From NCBI RefSeq assembly GCF_014202315.1, contig NZ_JACHGN010000002.1:93480-157479 (forward strand): a stretch of DNA of 64,000 bases, given 5' to 3'. Made by a program: the position numbers and the translations under genes. The DNA comes from Thermocatellispora tengchongensis (lineage in GTDB: Bacteria; Actinomycetota; Actinomycetes; Streptosporangiales; Streptosporangiaceae). The notes beneath the pieces are model-generated. The model ran no database searches. It saw nothing but the letters and a program-made list of their open reading frames with translations, and was not told where the DNA came from. Shown here in pieces: positions 53,035-62,460 of this stretch. Position 1 is the stretch's first letter. Each line of letters starts with the position of its first letter.

Positions 53035-53284
53035 CGTGCCGTCGCCCGCACCACCCGAGCCCGGCCGCCCTGATCGGCCGGGCCGCGCGGCGCGCCACGT
53101 GATCGCCGTGCCGCCGTCGCCCCCACCTCCGGCCGACCGGCCGGTCCGACCGGCCCGCCCGCATGGTCCGGGCGGGCGTCCGGGACGGCGGGCCGTTGAC
53201 CCGCCCTCCCCGTCGCCTCCGGCCGGTCGGCCGCGCCGGCTGATCGGGCGGGGGGCGGCTCTCGTGCCGGCCCTGGCGGAGAGA

Positions 53285-53671
53285 GTGCGGGGGCGGCTGG
53301 CGGCGGTCGTCGTCGTGCTGGCCGCCGGGGTGGGCGCGGGCGGGTGTGCGGAGGTCGCCGAGGTCAGCGGGGCCGTGGTGCGGGTGCAGGCGTGCCAGGA
53401 CGGCATCGCCGCCGCGACCGCGCTGGCCGAGAGCCTGCCGGGGTTGCGGGCCCGCCCGGCCGAGCTGGCCAAGGCGCTCGACGACACCGCGGTCAGGCTG
53501 GAGGAGGCCGCCGAGCAGGCCGGTGACCGCACGCTGCGCGAGGCCCTGGAAGGGCTGGCCGTCAGCTACCGGGATCTGGAGGCCGAGGAGCCCGAGCGGG
53601 CCGCCGACCGGGCGGCGCGCACCACCGCCAAGTACCTTCAGGTGATCACCGCCTCCTGCGCCGGCCAGTGA
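53285..53671 (+). CDS. Small helical lipoprotein, copy 2 (paralog)
   Basis: About 128 residues from GTG 53285 (GGAG just upstream; GTG 53264 alternative, and an unlikely long Pro/Arg-rich frame extends to 53036). Signal LAAVVVVLAAGVGAGGC with lipobox, then EVAEVSGAVVRVQACQDGIA, AELAKALDDTAVRLEEAAEQAGDRTLREALEGLAVSYRDL and a final ITASC, aligned along its whole length with copy 1. The two conserved Cys are kept. The ~250-bp spacer between the copies is Pro/Arg-coding but not credible as protein. Confidence 0.7.
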   Translation: MRGRLAAVVVVLAAGVGAGGCAEVAEVSGAVVRVQACQDGIAAATALAESLPGLRARPAELAKALDDTAVRLEEAAEQAGDRTLREALEGLAVSYRDLEAEEPERAADRAARTTAKYLQVITASCAGQ

Positions 53672-53781
53672 CCCGGGCGGACGCCGCGATACCCCTGACG
53701 CCACCCCGCTACCCCCGAGACCCCCGATACGCCGCTATCCCGCGTTCTCTAGGGGAAAAGGGGCGGAAATAGCCTGGTCGT

Positions 53782-54141
53782 ATGGGTGACACGGTTCGTA
53801 TGGACGGTGAGGGGAAGGAGCCCGACCCCCGGTTCACGCTGGCCAACGAGCGTACCTTCCTGACCTGGCTGAGCACGTCGCTGGCGCTCAGCGCGGGCGG
53901 GGTGGCCATGGCCGCGGTGTCGTCCGGGGTGTTCCTCGACTGGCTGCGCATCGCGATGGCGGTCGTGCTGGTCGCGCTCGCCGCGGTCGCGGCCGGCATG
54001 GCGTACCCGCGGTGGCGGCGCATCCAGCAGGCGCTGCGCCGCGACGCCCCGCTGCCGCCGCCCCGGCTGGCGGCGGTGTTCGGTTACGGCGTCGCCGCCG
54101 TCGCGGTGCTCGCCCTGATCCTGATCCTCACCGCGATCTGA
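53782..54141 (+). CDS. DUF202/YidH family membrane protein
   Basis: 119 residues. DUF202 signature LANERTFLTWLSTSLALSAGGVAM followed by three membrane helices. Function unknown family-wide. A second, more compact DUF202 protein begins 3 bp after its stop. Confidence 0.85.
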   Translation: MGDTVRMDGEGKEPDPRFTLANERTFLTWLSTSLALSAGGVAMAAVSSGVFLDWLRIAMAVVLVALAAVAAGMAYPRWRRIQQALRRDAPLPPPRLAAVFGYGVAAVAVLALILILTAI

Positions 54142-54144
54142 GCC

Positions 54145-54471
54145 GTGTCGCCGGAACCGTGGGACCCGGGCCTGCAGAGCGAGCGCACCCGGCTGGCCTG
54201 GGTCCGCACCGCGACCGCGCTCGCCGCGGGCGGGCTGGGCGCCGCCGGGCTGGGGGTGCGCTCGGGGGCGAGCCCGCCGGCCGTGGCCGCCTTCGTCGTC
54301 GCCGCCCTGTGCGGCGGCGTGCTGCTGGCGCGTACGCACGCCCGCTTCCTCAAGGTGCAGCGCGCGCTGCACGAGGGGCGCCCGCTGGACGACCGGGCCG
54401 ACGCGCTGGTGGCCTGGCTGGGCACGCTGGCCGTGGTGGCCGGGGCCGCGGTCGTGGTGCTCACCGCCTGA
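54145..54471 (+). CDS. DUF202 family membrane protein
   Basis: 108 residues from GTG 54145. LQSERTRLAWVRTATALAAGGLGAAGLGV is the DUF202 motif (ERTxLAWxRT), followed by two more helices. It probably pairs with the DUF202 protein encoded 3 bp upstream. Confidence 0.85.
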   Translation: MSPEPWDPGLQSERTRLAWVRTATALAAGGLGAAGLGVRSGASPPAVAAFVVAALCGGVLLARTHARFLKVQRALHEGRPLDDRADALVAWLGTLAVVAGAAVVVLTA

Positions 54472-54509
54472 CCACCGTCCAGCGCGTGCGATTCCACGGT
54501 TTTCCGGGT

Positions 54510-55628
54510 TCAGGACGCGGTCTCGCCCAGCGCGATCGTCTCGGCCACCTCGGCGGCGCGTTCGGCCTCCTCGGTGGCGAAGCGCTCGGCGTCGATCTTG
54601 TCGGCGATCTCCTCGTCCTGCCGCATCAGCGCCTCGAGGTTCTGCCCGGCCATCTCCAGCACGCCCATGTCGGCGTACGCGTTCCGCAGCCGCTCGCTCC
54701 ACAGGCCGATGTCCTTCACGCACGGCACGATCCGGCTGAACAGCAGCGAGCGGAACAGCCGCAGGTACTCCGACTCGTCCACCGCCGTCATGGCCTCATC
54801 GACCTCCGCGGGGGACAGGCCCAGGTTCTCCCACTGCTCCCTGCCGCGCAGCCGGTCGCGCATGAGGTAGCAGCCCTCGATCACGAAGTCCTCGCGCTCG
54901 CGCAGCTCGGCCTCGCTGAGCTGCCTGTAGTGGTCGCGCAGCGCCATGCGGCCGAACGCGACGTGCCGCGCCTCGTCCTGCATCACGTACGCGAGGATCT
55001 GCTTGGGCAGCGGCTTGGAGGTGATGTCGCGCAAGACGCCGAAGGCGGCCAGCGCCAGGCCCTCGATCAGCACCTGCATGCCGAGGTAGGGCATGTCCCA
55101 GCGCGAGTCGCTGAGCGTGCTGTCCAGCAGCGACTTCAGGTGCGGGTTGATCGGGTAGGCCAGGCCCACCTTCTCCTGGAGGAACCGGGCGTACGTCTCG
55201 GCGTGCCGCGCCTCGTCCATGGTCTGGGTCGCGGCGTAGAACTTGGCGTCCAGGTCGGGCACCGACTCCACGATCCGGGCCGAGCAGATCATCGCGCCCT
55301 GCTCGCCGTGCAGGAACTGGGAGAACTGCCAGGACGCGGTGTGCCTGCGCACCTCCTTGCGGGTCCGCTCGTCCATCCGGTGCCACAGCGGGGTGTCGTG
55401 GATGGCGAGGAACTGGTCGGGCAGGCCGAGCACGTCGTACGGATCGACCTCGATGTCCCAGTCGATGCGCTTGGTGGAGTCCCACTGCTTGTCCTTGCCC
55501 TTTTGGTACAGGGCCAGCATGCGGTCCCTGCCCTCGTCGTACTCCCAGGTGAAGCGGGCCGATCCGGCCATGTCCACGTCCCACGTGGACAGCTCGGCGG
55601 GGATCGTGTACAGGTCGTGGGTCGTCAT
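54510..55628 (-). CDS. Ferritin-like diiron protein (AurF/CmlI-type oxygenase-like)
   Basis: 372 residues. Four-helix ferritin-like core with ligands Glu109 (HGEQ), Glu139/His142 (MDEARHAE), Glu189 (LIEG) and Glu219/His222 (QDEARHVAF): a full carboxylate-bridged diiron set with two ExxH motifs. Such proteins act as N-oxygenases, desaturases or oxidases. It is divergent from a TetR gene with two near-identical operators in the 98-bp gap, so it is inducible. Substrate is unknown. Confidence 0.85.
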   Translation of the reverse strand: MTTHDLYTIPAELSTWDVDMAGSARFTWEYDEGRDRMLALYQKGKDKQWDSTKRIDWDIEVDPYDVLGLPDQFLAIHDTPLWHRMDERTRKEVRRHTASWQFSQFLHGEQGAMICSARIVESVPDLDAKFYAATQTMDEARHAETYARFLQEKVGLAYPINPHLKSLLDSTLSDSRWDMPYLGMQVLIEGLALAAFGVLRDITSKPLPKQILAYVMQDEARHVAFGRMALRDHYRQLSEAELREREDFVIEGCYLMRDRLRGREQWENLGLSPAEVDEAMTAVDESEYLRLFRSLLFSRIVPCVKDIGLWSERLRNAYADMGVLEMAGQNLEALMRQDEEIADKIDAERFATEEAERAAEVAETIALGETAS

Positions 55629-55650
55629 CGGGGGGGACCTCCATACCTCT

Positions 55651-55698
55651 ACGTACGCTGTACGTCGCCCCCCGAGCGTGGCACGTACGGTGTACGTG
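55651..55698. promoter_or_regulatory. Twin TetR operators
   Basis: ACGTACGCTGTACGT (55651-55665) and CACGTACGGTGTACGTG (55682-55698) are both ACGTAC-N3-GTACGT dyads, spaced 32 bp centre to centre (about three helical turns), between the divergent diiron and tetR genes. Strong candidate sites for the TetR protein on both promoters. Confidence 0.8.
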
Positions 55699-55726
55699 CG
55701 TCAATGCGAGGGGGGAGAATACCGGC

Positions 55727-56374
55727 ATGACCCCGGAGCCGCTGTCCCGGGCGCGGATCGTACGCGCCGCCATCGACCTGATCGAACGCGAGGGCGCCGA
55801 CGCCGTGTCCATGCGCAGGATCGCGGCGGACCTGGGCGTCGGCGCGATGTCGCTGTACAACCACGTGCCCAGCAAGGCCGCCCTGCTCGACGGCGTGGCT
55901 GAGGCGATCCTGTCCGAGATCGAGTTCACCGACGACCCCGACGCCCACTGGACCGACCGGGTCCGGACGCAGGCGCGGGCGTTCCGCCAGATCGCCCACC
56001 ACTACCCGCGCTGCACCATGGTGGTGGTCAGCAGGCAGCTCACCTCTCCCGCCGGCCTGCTGCCGGTCGAGCGGGCCCTGTCCACCCTGCGCGAGGCCGG
56101 GTTCGACGCGCGCGACGCGGTGCGGGTGCTGCGCCTGTTCATCGCATACATCGTCGGCTCGCTGCTGCGCGAGGTCGGCGTCACCCCGACGTTCGCGCCG
56201 GTCGGCAGCATTCTCCCGCGCGTGGCCGACATCGACCCGGCCCTGTTCCCGGTGGTCGCGTCCCTGTACGACACGCTGCGCGACTGCGACGCGGAGGAGG
56301 AGTTCGAGTTCGGGCTGGAGATCCTGGTCCAGGCGATCCAGGCGTTGCCGCGCCGTCCCGGCGCGGCCACCTGA
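55727..56374 (+). CDS. TetR family transcriptional regulator (TetR_C-like)
   Basis: 215 residues. Helix-turn-helix SRARIVRAAIDLIEREGADAVSMRRIAADLGVGAMSLYNHVPSKAALLDGV, then a C-terminal ligand domain with AHHYPRCTMVVVSRQLTSPAGLLP, as in TetR_C_1-type regulators. GGGGAG precedes the start. Probable repressor of the divergent diiron-enzyme gene. Confidence 0.9.
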   Translation: MTPEPLSRARIVRAAIDLIEREGADAVSMRRIAADLGVGAMSLYNHVPSKAALLDGVAEAILSEIEFTDDPDAHWTDRVRTQARAFRQIAHHYPRCTMVVVSRQLTSPAGLLPVERALSTLREAGFDARDAVRVLRLFIAYIVGSLLREVGVTPTFAPVGSILPRVADIDPALFPVVASLYDTLRDCDAEEEFEFGLEILVQAIQALPRRPGAAT

Positions 56375-56411
56375 GGGGTGCGTCATCCGGAAGGCCGTCG
56401 CCCGGGGCCGC

Positions 56412-56446
56412 CCGGGGAGCGCGTCCTTCCCCTGAGCGCTCCCCGG
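56412..56446. terminator. Hairpin between convergent tetR and transglycosylase genes
   Basis: CCGGGGAGCGC (56412-56422) pairs with GCGCTCCCCGG (56436-56446) around a 13-nt loop, about 40 bp from each stop. Bidirectional terminator. Confidence 0.75.
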
Positions 56447-56462
56447 CGCGGGCCCGAGCCTT

Positions 56463-56504
56463 TCTCAGTACCAGTTGTGCGCGTCTCAGTACCAGTTGTG
56501 CGCG
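56463..56504 (-). repeat. 21-bp perfect tandem duplication at a gene's stop
   Basis: TCTCAGTACCAGTTGTGCGC followed by G occurs twice in direct tandem (56463-56483, 56484-56504). The right copy holds the last codons (RAHNWY) and stop of the transglycosylase gene; the left copy repeats them just past the stop. Confidence 0.92.
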
Positions 56505-57001
56505 CGGAAGTGCCCCCACGCGCCGCACGGCGAGCCGTACCTGACCTTGATGTAGTCCAGGCCCCAGCGGATCTGGGTGACGGGGTTGGACCGCCAGTCG
56601 TACCCGGCCCCGGCCATCTTGCCGGCGGGCAGGGCCTGCGGGATGCCGTACGCCCCCGAGGAGTCGTTGACCGCCCGGTGGTTCCAGTTGCTCTCACGCG
56701 TCCACAGGCTGTCCAGGCAGCGGAACTGGCGCATCGTCCACGCCCGCTGCACGACGAAGCTGAGCGCGATCGCCTTGTTCCTGGTCTTGTCGTTCCTCAC
56801 CTTCACCTTCCGCCGCTTGGCGGCGGGGGTCCAGGTGGCTTGGTACACCTCCGGCAGGGGGCCGCCGGAGAGGGCCGGCTCCCAGCGTCCGGCCCGCTCG
56901 GGGCCCGTCCCGGCCAGGGCGACCGCCCCGCCGGCGCCGGTCAGCGCGGTTGCGGTGATCATGGTTGCTATGGAGTGGCGCAGTGCGCGGCAGCCGTCCA
57001 A
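56486..57001 (-). CDS. Secreted lytic transglycosylase-like protein
   Basis: 171 residues from TTG 57001 with AGGAG six bases upstream. Signal peptide (RHSIATMITATALTGAGGAVALA). The C-terminal domain is transglycosylase SLT-like: LDSLWTRESNWNHRAVNDSSGAYGIPQALPAGKM, with catalytic Glu in the ES motif, then NPVTQIRWGLDYIKVRYGSPCGAWGHFRAHNWY, the pattern of actinobacterial SLT/Rpf-like muralytic enzymes. It cleaves peptidoglycan glycan strands. Confidence 0.88.
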   Translation of the reverse strand: MDGCRALRHSIATMITATALTGAGGAVALAGTGPERAGRWEPALSGGPLPEVYQATWTPAAKRRKVKVRNDKTRNKAIALSFVVQRAWTMRQFRCLDSLWTRESNWNHRAVNDSSGAYGIPQALPAGKMAGAGYDWRSNPVTQIRWGLDYIKVRYGSPCGAWGHFRAHNWY

Positions 57002-57384
57002 ATCGCTCCTATTCGTCGGGTCGCGTGCGGATGGCGCCGCCGGTCACCGCGAGGTGCCGGGGCGCGCCGCCGCCCCGCGCGCGTGGCTCGTGCGCGGAGG
57101 GTCCGCGTGGCCCGGACCGGCCCTGTACGCATGAAGCGTCCCGGCCGGGCGCCGCGATCGGTTCCTAAGGCGGATTGAAATACGGCGCCCCGTCTCGGGG
57201 CGTATACCCGCGACACGCGCAGGAAAGGTGTTTGCCCGGGTGGCGGGCATTGCGGACGGCCCCCGGGCGCTCCGTTTGCCGGGAGCGGGCCGGGCATGGC
57301 GCGGCATGGCACGCCGTTTCCCCGCGGCGGAGACTCGCCCGGCGCCGTCACCCGCGGCCCCCGGCCCGCGCGGCCGTCCGGGCG
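57002..57384. other. Gap between transglycosylase and lacI genes
   Basis: 383 bp without a supported gene. It contains the promoter and leader of the transglycosylase gene (leftward) and the region beyond the third lacI gene's stop. One hairpin, CGCCCCG-TCT-CGGGGCG (57186-57202), is clear. I looked for but could not recognise a c-di-AMP (ydaO) riboswitch. Confidence 0.5.
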
Positions 57385-58410
57385 TCAGCTCCGGCGTGTG
57401 GCGCCGCGCTGCCGGCCGGGGCCGCAACTGCCGCGCACGATCAGCTCGGTCGGCATCTTGACCGGCCGGGACCGGCCGCCCCTGCCGCGCCCCGGCGGGG
57501 TGCGCAGCACCAGTTCGGCGGCGCGGTAGCCGATGTCGCGCGCGGGCGGGGCGATCACGGTCAGGGGAGGGGCGCACAGCTCGGCCCAGGGCACGTCGTC
57601 GAACATGATCAGCGACACGTCGCGGGGCACGCGCAGGTCCAGCTCGTGCGCGGCCAGCACCGCGGCCTCGCCGAGCAGGTTGCTCCCGGCGATCACGGCG
57701 GTCAGGTCGGGGCGGTTCTGGAACAGCCCGGACGCCGCCGCGTACGCGGAGTCGCGGGCCGGGCGGCCGAACACGATCAGCTCCTCGTCCACCGGCAGGC
57801 CGAGCGCGGTCAGCGTGTCGCGGAAGGCGGCGGTGCGCTGGCCCTGGCCGTGCCCGCCGAGGTGCGCGATGCGCCGGTGGCCGAGGCCCACGAGGTACTC
57901 CACCGCGGTGCGGATGCCCGAGCGCTCGTCGGCCATCACGGCCGGGATGTCGTCGAAGCCGACCGCGTGCCGCGCGGCGAACACCACGGTCAGCCCGGCG
58001 CGTACGGCGGGGGCCCACGGCTCCGTCGCCCCCGACGGCACCGCCACCACCCGGTCCACGCCCTGCTCCAGCAGCATGCCGATGACCTCCGACTCGCTCT
58101 CGGGGTCGTCGCCGGTCGCGCCCATGATCACCGGCTCGCCGGCCGCGCGGGCGCAGGCGAGCACGCCGTCGGCGACCCGGGCGTAGAAGGGGTCGGTGAT
58201 GTCGGGCACGAGCAGCCCGATGCCGCCGGTGCGCTGCCGGCGCAGGTTGCGCCCCAGGGCGCTGGGCCGGTAGTCGAGCTGCGCCGCGGCGGCCAGCACC
58301 CGTTCGCGGGTCTGCGGGCTGGCCGAGCCGCCCGACAGCACGCGGGAGACCGTGGCGACGCCGACGCCGGCCGCCTCCGCCACGTCCTTGATCGTGGTAC
58401 GCGCCCTCAT
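57385..58410 (-). CDS. LacI family transcriptional repressor (next to msiK)
   Basis: 341 residues from ATG 58410. Helix-turn-helix TTIKDVAEAAGVGVATVSRVLSGG, effector domain (GIGLLVPDITDPFYARVADGV, VDRVVAVPSGATEPW, RIAHLGGHGQGQRTAAFRDTL, AVIAGSNLLGEAAVLAAHEL). Ends in an Arg-rich tail. Divergent from the MsiK ATPase gene, with the palindrome-like GGAAACGATTCC directly before its own start, so autoregulation and sugar-responsive control of msiK are plausible. Confidence 0.9.
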   Translation of the reverse strand: MRARTTIKDVAEAAGVGVATVSRVLSGGSASPQTRERVLAAAAQLDYRPSALGRNLRRQRTGGIGLLVPDITDPFYARVADGVLACARAAGEPVIMGATGDDPESESEVIGMLLEQGVDRVVAVPSGATEPWAPAVRAGLTVVFAARHAVGFDDIPAVMADERSGIRTAVEYLVGLGHRRIAHLGGHGQGQRTAAFRDTLTALGLPVDEELIVFGRPARDSAYAAASGLFQNRPDLTAVIAGSNLLGEAAVLAAHELDLRVPRDVSLIMFDDVPWAELCAPPLTVIAPPARDIGYRAAELVLRTPPGRGRGGRSRPVKMPTELIVRGSCGPGRQRGATRRS

Positions 58411-58529
58411 GGAAACGATTCCATCATGTTTTCCAGCTTGCGGCCACCCGCCGATGCCCGTGCGGACTCGTGACCTACGGGGTCTTGACACGCATGTCTC
58501 GATCGGGTGAGATTCATGAAAACGTATCC
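58411..58529. promoter_or_regulatory. Shared promoter/operator region lacI-msiK
   Basis: GGAAACGATTCC (58411-58422) abuts the lacI start, and GAAAACGTATCC (58518-58529) lies 58 bp before msiK; both fit GAAACG-type LacI half-site dyads. A plausible promoter for msiK is TTGACA (58485-58490), 18 bp, GAGATT (58509-58514), which the second word would block. Confidence 0.5.
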
Positions 58530-58587
58530 ACACCGTGGTGATTTCCGGCAAATAGCGGGCGATCGCCCGCGTGCGCGAAGGACTCTC

Positions 58588-59808
<1,221 letters not shown>

Positions 59809-59819
59809 CGGTCCTGCCC

Positions 59820-59848
59820 GCGGCCGGGCGTGATCCGCGCCCGGCCGC
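59820..59848 (+). terminator. Hairpin after msiK
   Basis: GCGGCCGGGCG (59820-59830) pairs with CGCCCGGCCGC (59838-59848), 7-nt loop, 11 bp after the msiK stop. Intrinsic-like terminator. Confidence 0.8.
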
Positions 59849-59885
59849 CTGGTGAGCCACGCCCGCCCGACGGGCGTACCGGGCG

Positions 59886-59922
59886 AGGCCCTCGCTGTGA
59901 CCCCCTCCCACGGCGAGGGCCT
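59886..59922 (+). terminator. Second hairpin after msiK
   Basis: AGGCCCTCGC (59886-59895) pairs with GCGAGGGCCT (59913-59922), followed by TCCTCTCC. It may be a back-up terminator for msiK or part of the next gene's leader. Confidence 0.55.
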
Positions 59923-60031
59923 TCCTCTCCGCCCACGCCATGCCGGATGCGGGATCTTTGCCGGGAGTTGGACGAAGCCGGGCCGTGCCCTCCTGGGCTG
60001 TCCGCGTTCGCCGTCAATACAGTCTTCGAGC

Positions 60032-61282
60032 GTGGCAGAGAAGATTGTCGTGATCGGCCAGGGGCACGCCGGGCTGCCGCTCGCGGTGCGCGCTGCCGAG
60101 GCCGGCTACCTCGTGGTGGGCGTCGACATCGACGCGCAGCGGGTCGAGCGGCTGCTGGCCGGCCGCTCGTACATCGAGGACGTGACGGACGCGCGGCTCG
60201 CCGCGGTGCTGGGCTGCGGGCGTTACTCCGCCGGCGCCGACATGGCCGAGGCCGCCGACTTCGACATCTGCGTGATCACCGTGCCCGCGCCGCTGCGCGG
60301 CGGCGCGCCCGACCCGAGCGCGGTGGCCGACGCGGCGTACGCGGTGGCGCCCTACCTGCGGCCCGGCGCGACCGTGATCCTGGAGTCGCCCGCCTATCCG
60401 GGCACCACCGACGAGCTGCTGCGCGAGCTGCTGGAGGAGGGCAGCGGGCTGCGCGCGCCCGGCGACTTCCACCTCGGCTACAGCCCGGAGCGGATCGACC
60501 CGGGCAACCCGTGCTGGCGGCTGGAGACCATCCCCAAGATCGTCTCCGGGCTGGACGACGCGGCGCTGGCCAGGGTGGACCGGTTCTACTCCACGCTGGT
60601 CGAGCGCACCGTGCCCGTCTCCACCACCAGGGTCGCCGAGCTGGCCAAGCTGCTGGAGGTCACCTTCAGGCACGTCAACATCGCCCTGGTCAACGAGATG
60701 GCGATGCTCGGCCCCGAGCTGGGCGTTGACGTGCGCGAGGCCATCGAGGCCGCCGCCACCAAGCCGTTCGGGCACATGCGGTTCACGCCGGGGCCCGGCG
60801 TGGGCGGGGAGCGACCCGGTGTGGAGCCGCTGTGGCCGCCGCACCGCGGCGCCGGGCGCGGCTCCCGGCTGACCGAGCTGGCCGACGCCATCAACGCGCA
60901 CATGCCCGAGCACGTCGTCGGGCGGATCACCCGCGGCCTGAACCACCGGCGGCTGCCGCTGCGGGGCAGCCGGGTGCTGGTGCTCGGCCTGGCCTACAAG
61001 CGCAACAGCGGCCACCTGCGCGAGTCGGCGGCGCTGCGGGTCGCGGCGGAGCTGCACGCGCTGGGCGCGCACGTACGCGCCGTGGACCCGCACGTGGACC
61101 AGGAACGGGTGCCGGACTACATCGACCTGGTGCGGCTGACCCAGGAGGAGGTCGCCGGGGCCGACGCCGTGGCCGTGCTGACCGACCACGACTGCTTCGA
61201 CTACACCATGGTCGGACAGCACGCGGCGTACGTCTTCGACGCCCACGACCGCTGCCAGGGACACAACGTCGAGCGGCTGTAG
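60032..61282 (+). CDS. UDP-glucose/GDP-mannose dehydrogenase homologue lacking catalytic Cys
   Basis: 416 residues from GTG 60032. N-terminal NAD fold VVIGQGHAGLPLAVRAAEAGY, FHLGYSPERIDPGNP, FRHVNIALVNEMA and C-terminal VLVLGLAYKRNSGHLRESAALRV are those of the UDP-sugar dehydrogenase family. But the active-site loop reads PGPGVGGERPGVEPLW where the family has GPGVGGHCIPVDP, so the catalytic Cys is replaced by Arg261, and the ENTFR Asn is Val210. It is probably a non-oxidising homologue or pseudoenzyme. No sugar biosynthesis genes adjoin it. Confidence 0.85.
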   Translation: MAEKIVVIGQGHAGLPLAVRAAEAGYLVVGVDIDAQRVERLLAGRSYIEDVTDARLAAVLGCGRYSAGADMAEAADFDICVITVPAPLRGGAPDPSAVADAAYAVAPYLRPGATVILESPAYPGTTDELLRELLEEGSGLRAPGDFHLGYSPERIDPGNPCWRLETIPKIVSGLDDAALARVDRFYSTLVERTVPVSTTRVAELAKLLEVTFRHVNIALVNEMAMLGPELGVDVREAIEAAATKPFGHMRFTPGPGVGGERPGVEPLWPPHRGAGRGSRLTELADAINAHMPEHVVGRITRGLNHRRLPLRGSRVLVLGLAYKRNSGHLRESAALRVAAELHALGAHVRAVDPHVDQERVPDYIDLVRLTQEEVAGADAVAVLTDHDCFDYTMVGQHAAYVFDAHDRCQGHNVERL

Positions 61283-61300
61283 CCGCCCCTGGCGGGGCCG

Positions 61301-62059
61301 TCAGCGGGGGCGGCCCCCGACCCGTACGGACAGGTTGCCCGCCAGGTTGCGCGGCACGAGCCTGCTCGCCACCGCGATGGCCTTATAGCGCAGCGCGGGC
61401 ACGCTGACCCGCTTGCCCAGCGCCAGGTCGCGCATGGCGTCGCGCACCACCCGGTCGGCGTCGAGCCAGAGCCTGCGCGGGATCTGCGAGGAGTCGATCG
61501 CGGCCCGCTCGTGGAACTCGGTATGGGTGAAACCGGGGCACAGCGCCATGACGCGTACCCCGGTCCCGGCCATCTGCGCCGCGGCCGACTCGCTGAAGTT
61601 GAGCACCCATGCCTTGGTGGCGCTGTAGTTGTTGCGCGGGAAGAACGCCGCCACCGACGAGACGTTGATCACCGCGCCGCGCCCGCGCGCGGCCATGCCG
61701 GGCAGCGCGGCGAGCGTCAGGCGCAGCACGGCCTCGCAGTGCACGCGCAGCATGCGCACCTCGTCGGCGGCGGGCACCTCCAGGAACGCGCCCCGATGGC
61801 CGAACCCCGCGTTGTTCACCAGCAGGTCCACACCCTCGCGCAGCCGTTCCTCGACCGCGGCCACCCCCTTGTCCTCGCCCACGTCGGCGGGCAGGACCTC
61901 GGCGGCCACGCCGTAGCGCAGCCGCAGCCGCTCGGCGGCCTGAGCGAGACGGGGCTCGTCGCGGGCGACGAGGACCAGCGAGAAACCGTCGGCGGCCAGC
62001 CTTCGGGCGAAGGCGGCCCCGATGCCGGCGGTGGCGCCGGTGATCAGTGCGGTGGGCAT
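61301..62059 (-). CDS. Short-chain dehydrogenase/reductase
   Basis: 252 residues. Classical SDR: cofactor loop TGATAGIGAAFARRL (8-22), VLVARDEPRL favouring NADP, NNAGFGHRG, INVSSVAAF, and catalytic YSATK. C-terminal PRRLWLDADRVVRDAMRDLALGKRVSVP. Resembles DltE/YqjQ-type SDRs acting on lipids or unknown alcohols. Convergent with the dehydrogenase homologue gene. Confidence 0.9.
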   Translation of the reverse strand: MPTALITGATAGIGAAFARRLAADGFSLVLVARDEPRLAQAAERLRLRYGVAAEVLPADVGEDKGVAAVEERLREGVDLLVNNAGFGHRGAFLEVPAADEVRMLRVHCEAVLRLTLAALPGMAARGRGAVINVSSVAAFFPRNNYSATKAWVLNFSESAAAQMAGTGVRVMALCPGFTHTEFHERAAIDSSQIPRRLWLDADRVVRDAMRDLALGKRVSVPALRYKAIAVASRLVPRNLAGNLSVRVGGRPR

Positions 62060-62076
62060 GGGGGCAGCGTAACGGA

Positions 62077-62460
62077 TCAGTCGCTGAGCACTTCGGCGAT
62101 CACGTCCTCCACCTGCGTGTTGAGCCGGGCTCCGCGCGCCCAGCCGGTGTAGTAGGCCAGGAAGATGACCACCTCGCGGAGCTCGTCTGGGGTGAGCTGG
62201 CCGGTGCGCAGCGCGACGTCGAGCTGCGGGCCGAGTGCGTCGTCCTCGCGCTGGCCGACCAGCAGGCCGATCAGCAGCAGGCGGCGCTCGCGGACGCTGA
62301 GCGCCTCGCGTGACCAGATCTCCGTGAACAGATGCTCGACGGTCCTTCCGAAGAAGTCGCCGGGGCCATCACCGACGTGGTCCCGGCCGTAGACCGACTC
62401 CATGATCTCCAATCCGCGCGCGCGGCGCTCGGGAGCCGTGCCTCTCGCGCTCTCGCTCAT
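62077..62460 (-). CDS. Carboxymuconolactone decarboxylase (CMD) family protein
   Basis: 127 residues. FTEIWSREALSVRERRLLLIGLLVG and QLTPDELREVVIFLAYYTGWARGARLNTQVEDV match the CMD family (AhpD-like fold). It lacks the CxxC of AhpD-type peroxidases, so it resembles gamma-carboxymuconolactone decarboxylases, but no beta-ketoadipate genes lie nearby. Possibly co-transcribed with the SDR gene 17 bp downstream. Confidence 0.85.
   Translation of the reverse strand: MSESARGTAPERRARGLEIMESVYGRDHVGDGPGDFFGRTVEHLFTEIWSREALSVRERRLLLIGLLVGQREDDALGPQLDVALRTGQLTPDELREVVIFLAYYTGWARGARLNTQVEDVIAEVLSD

Noticed and set aside
53036-53284. N-terminal extension of lipoprotein copy 2
   Set aside because: The Pro/Arg-rich stretch would place 80+ residues before a clear lipoprotein signal peptide; GTG 53285 with GGAG gives a normal signal.
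57002-57250. c-di-AMP (ydaO) riboswitch upstream of the transglycosylase gene
   Set aside because: Such switches often precede muralytic genes in actinomycetes, but I could not find the conserved core words in this leader. A covariance-model scan would be decisive.
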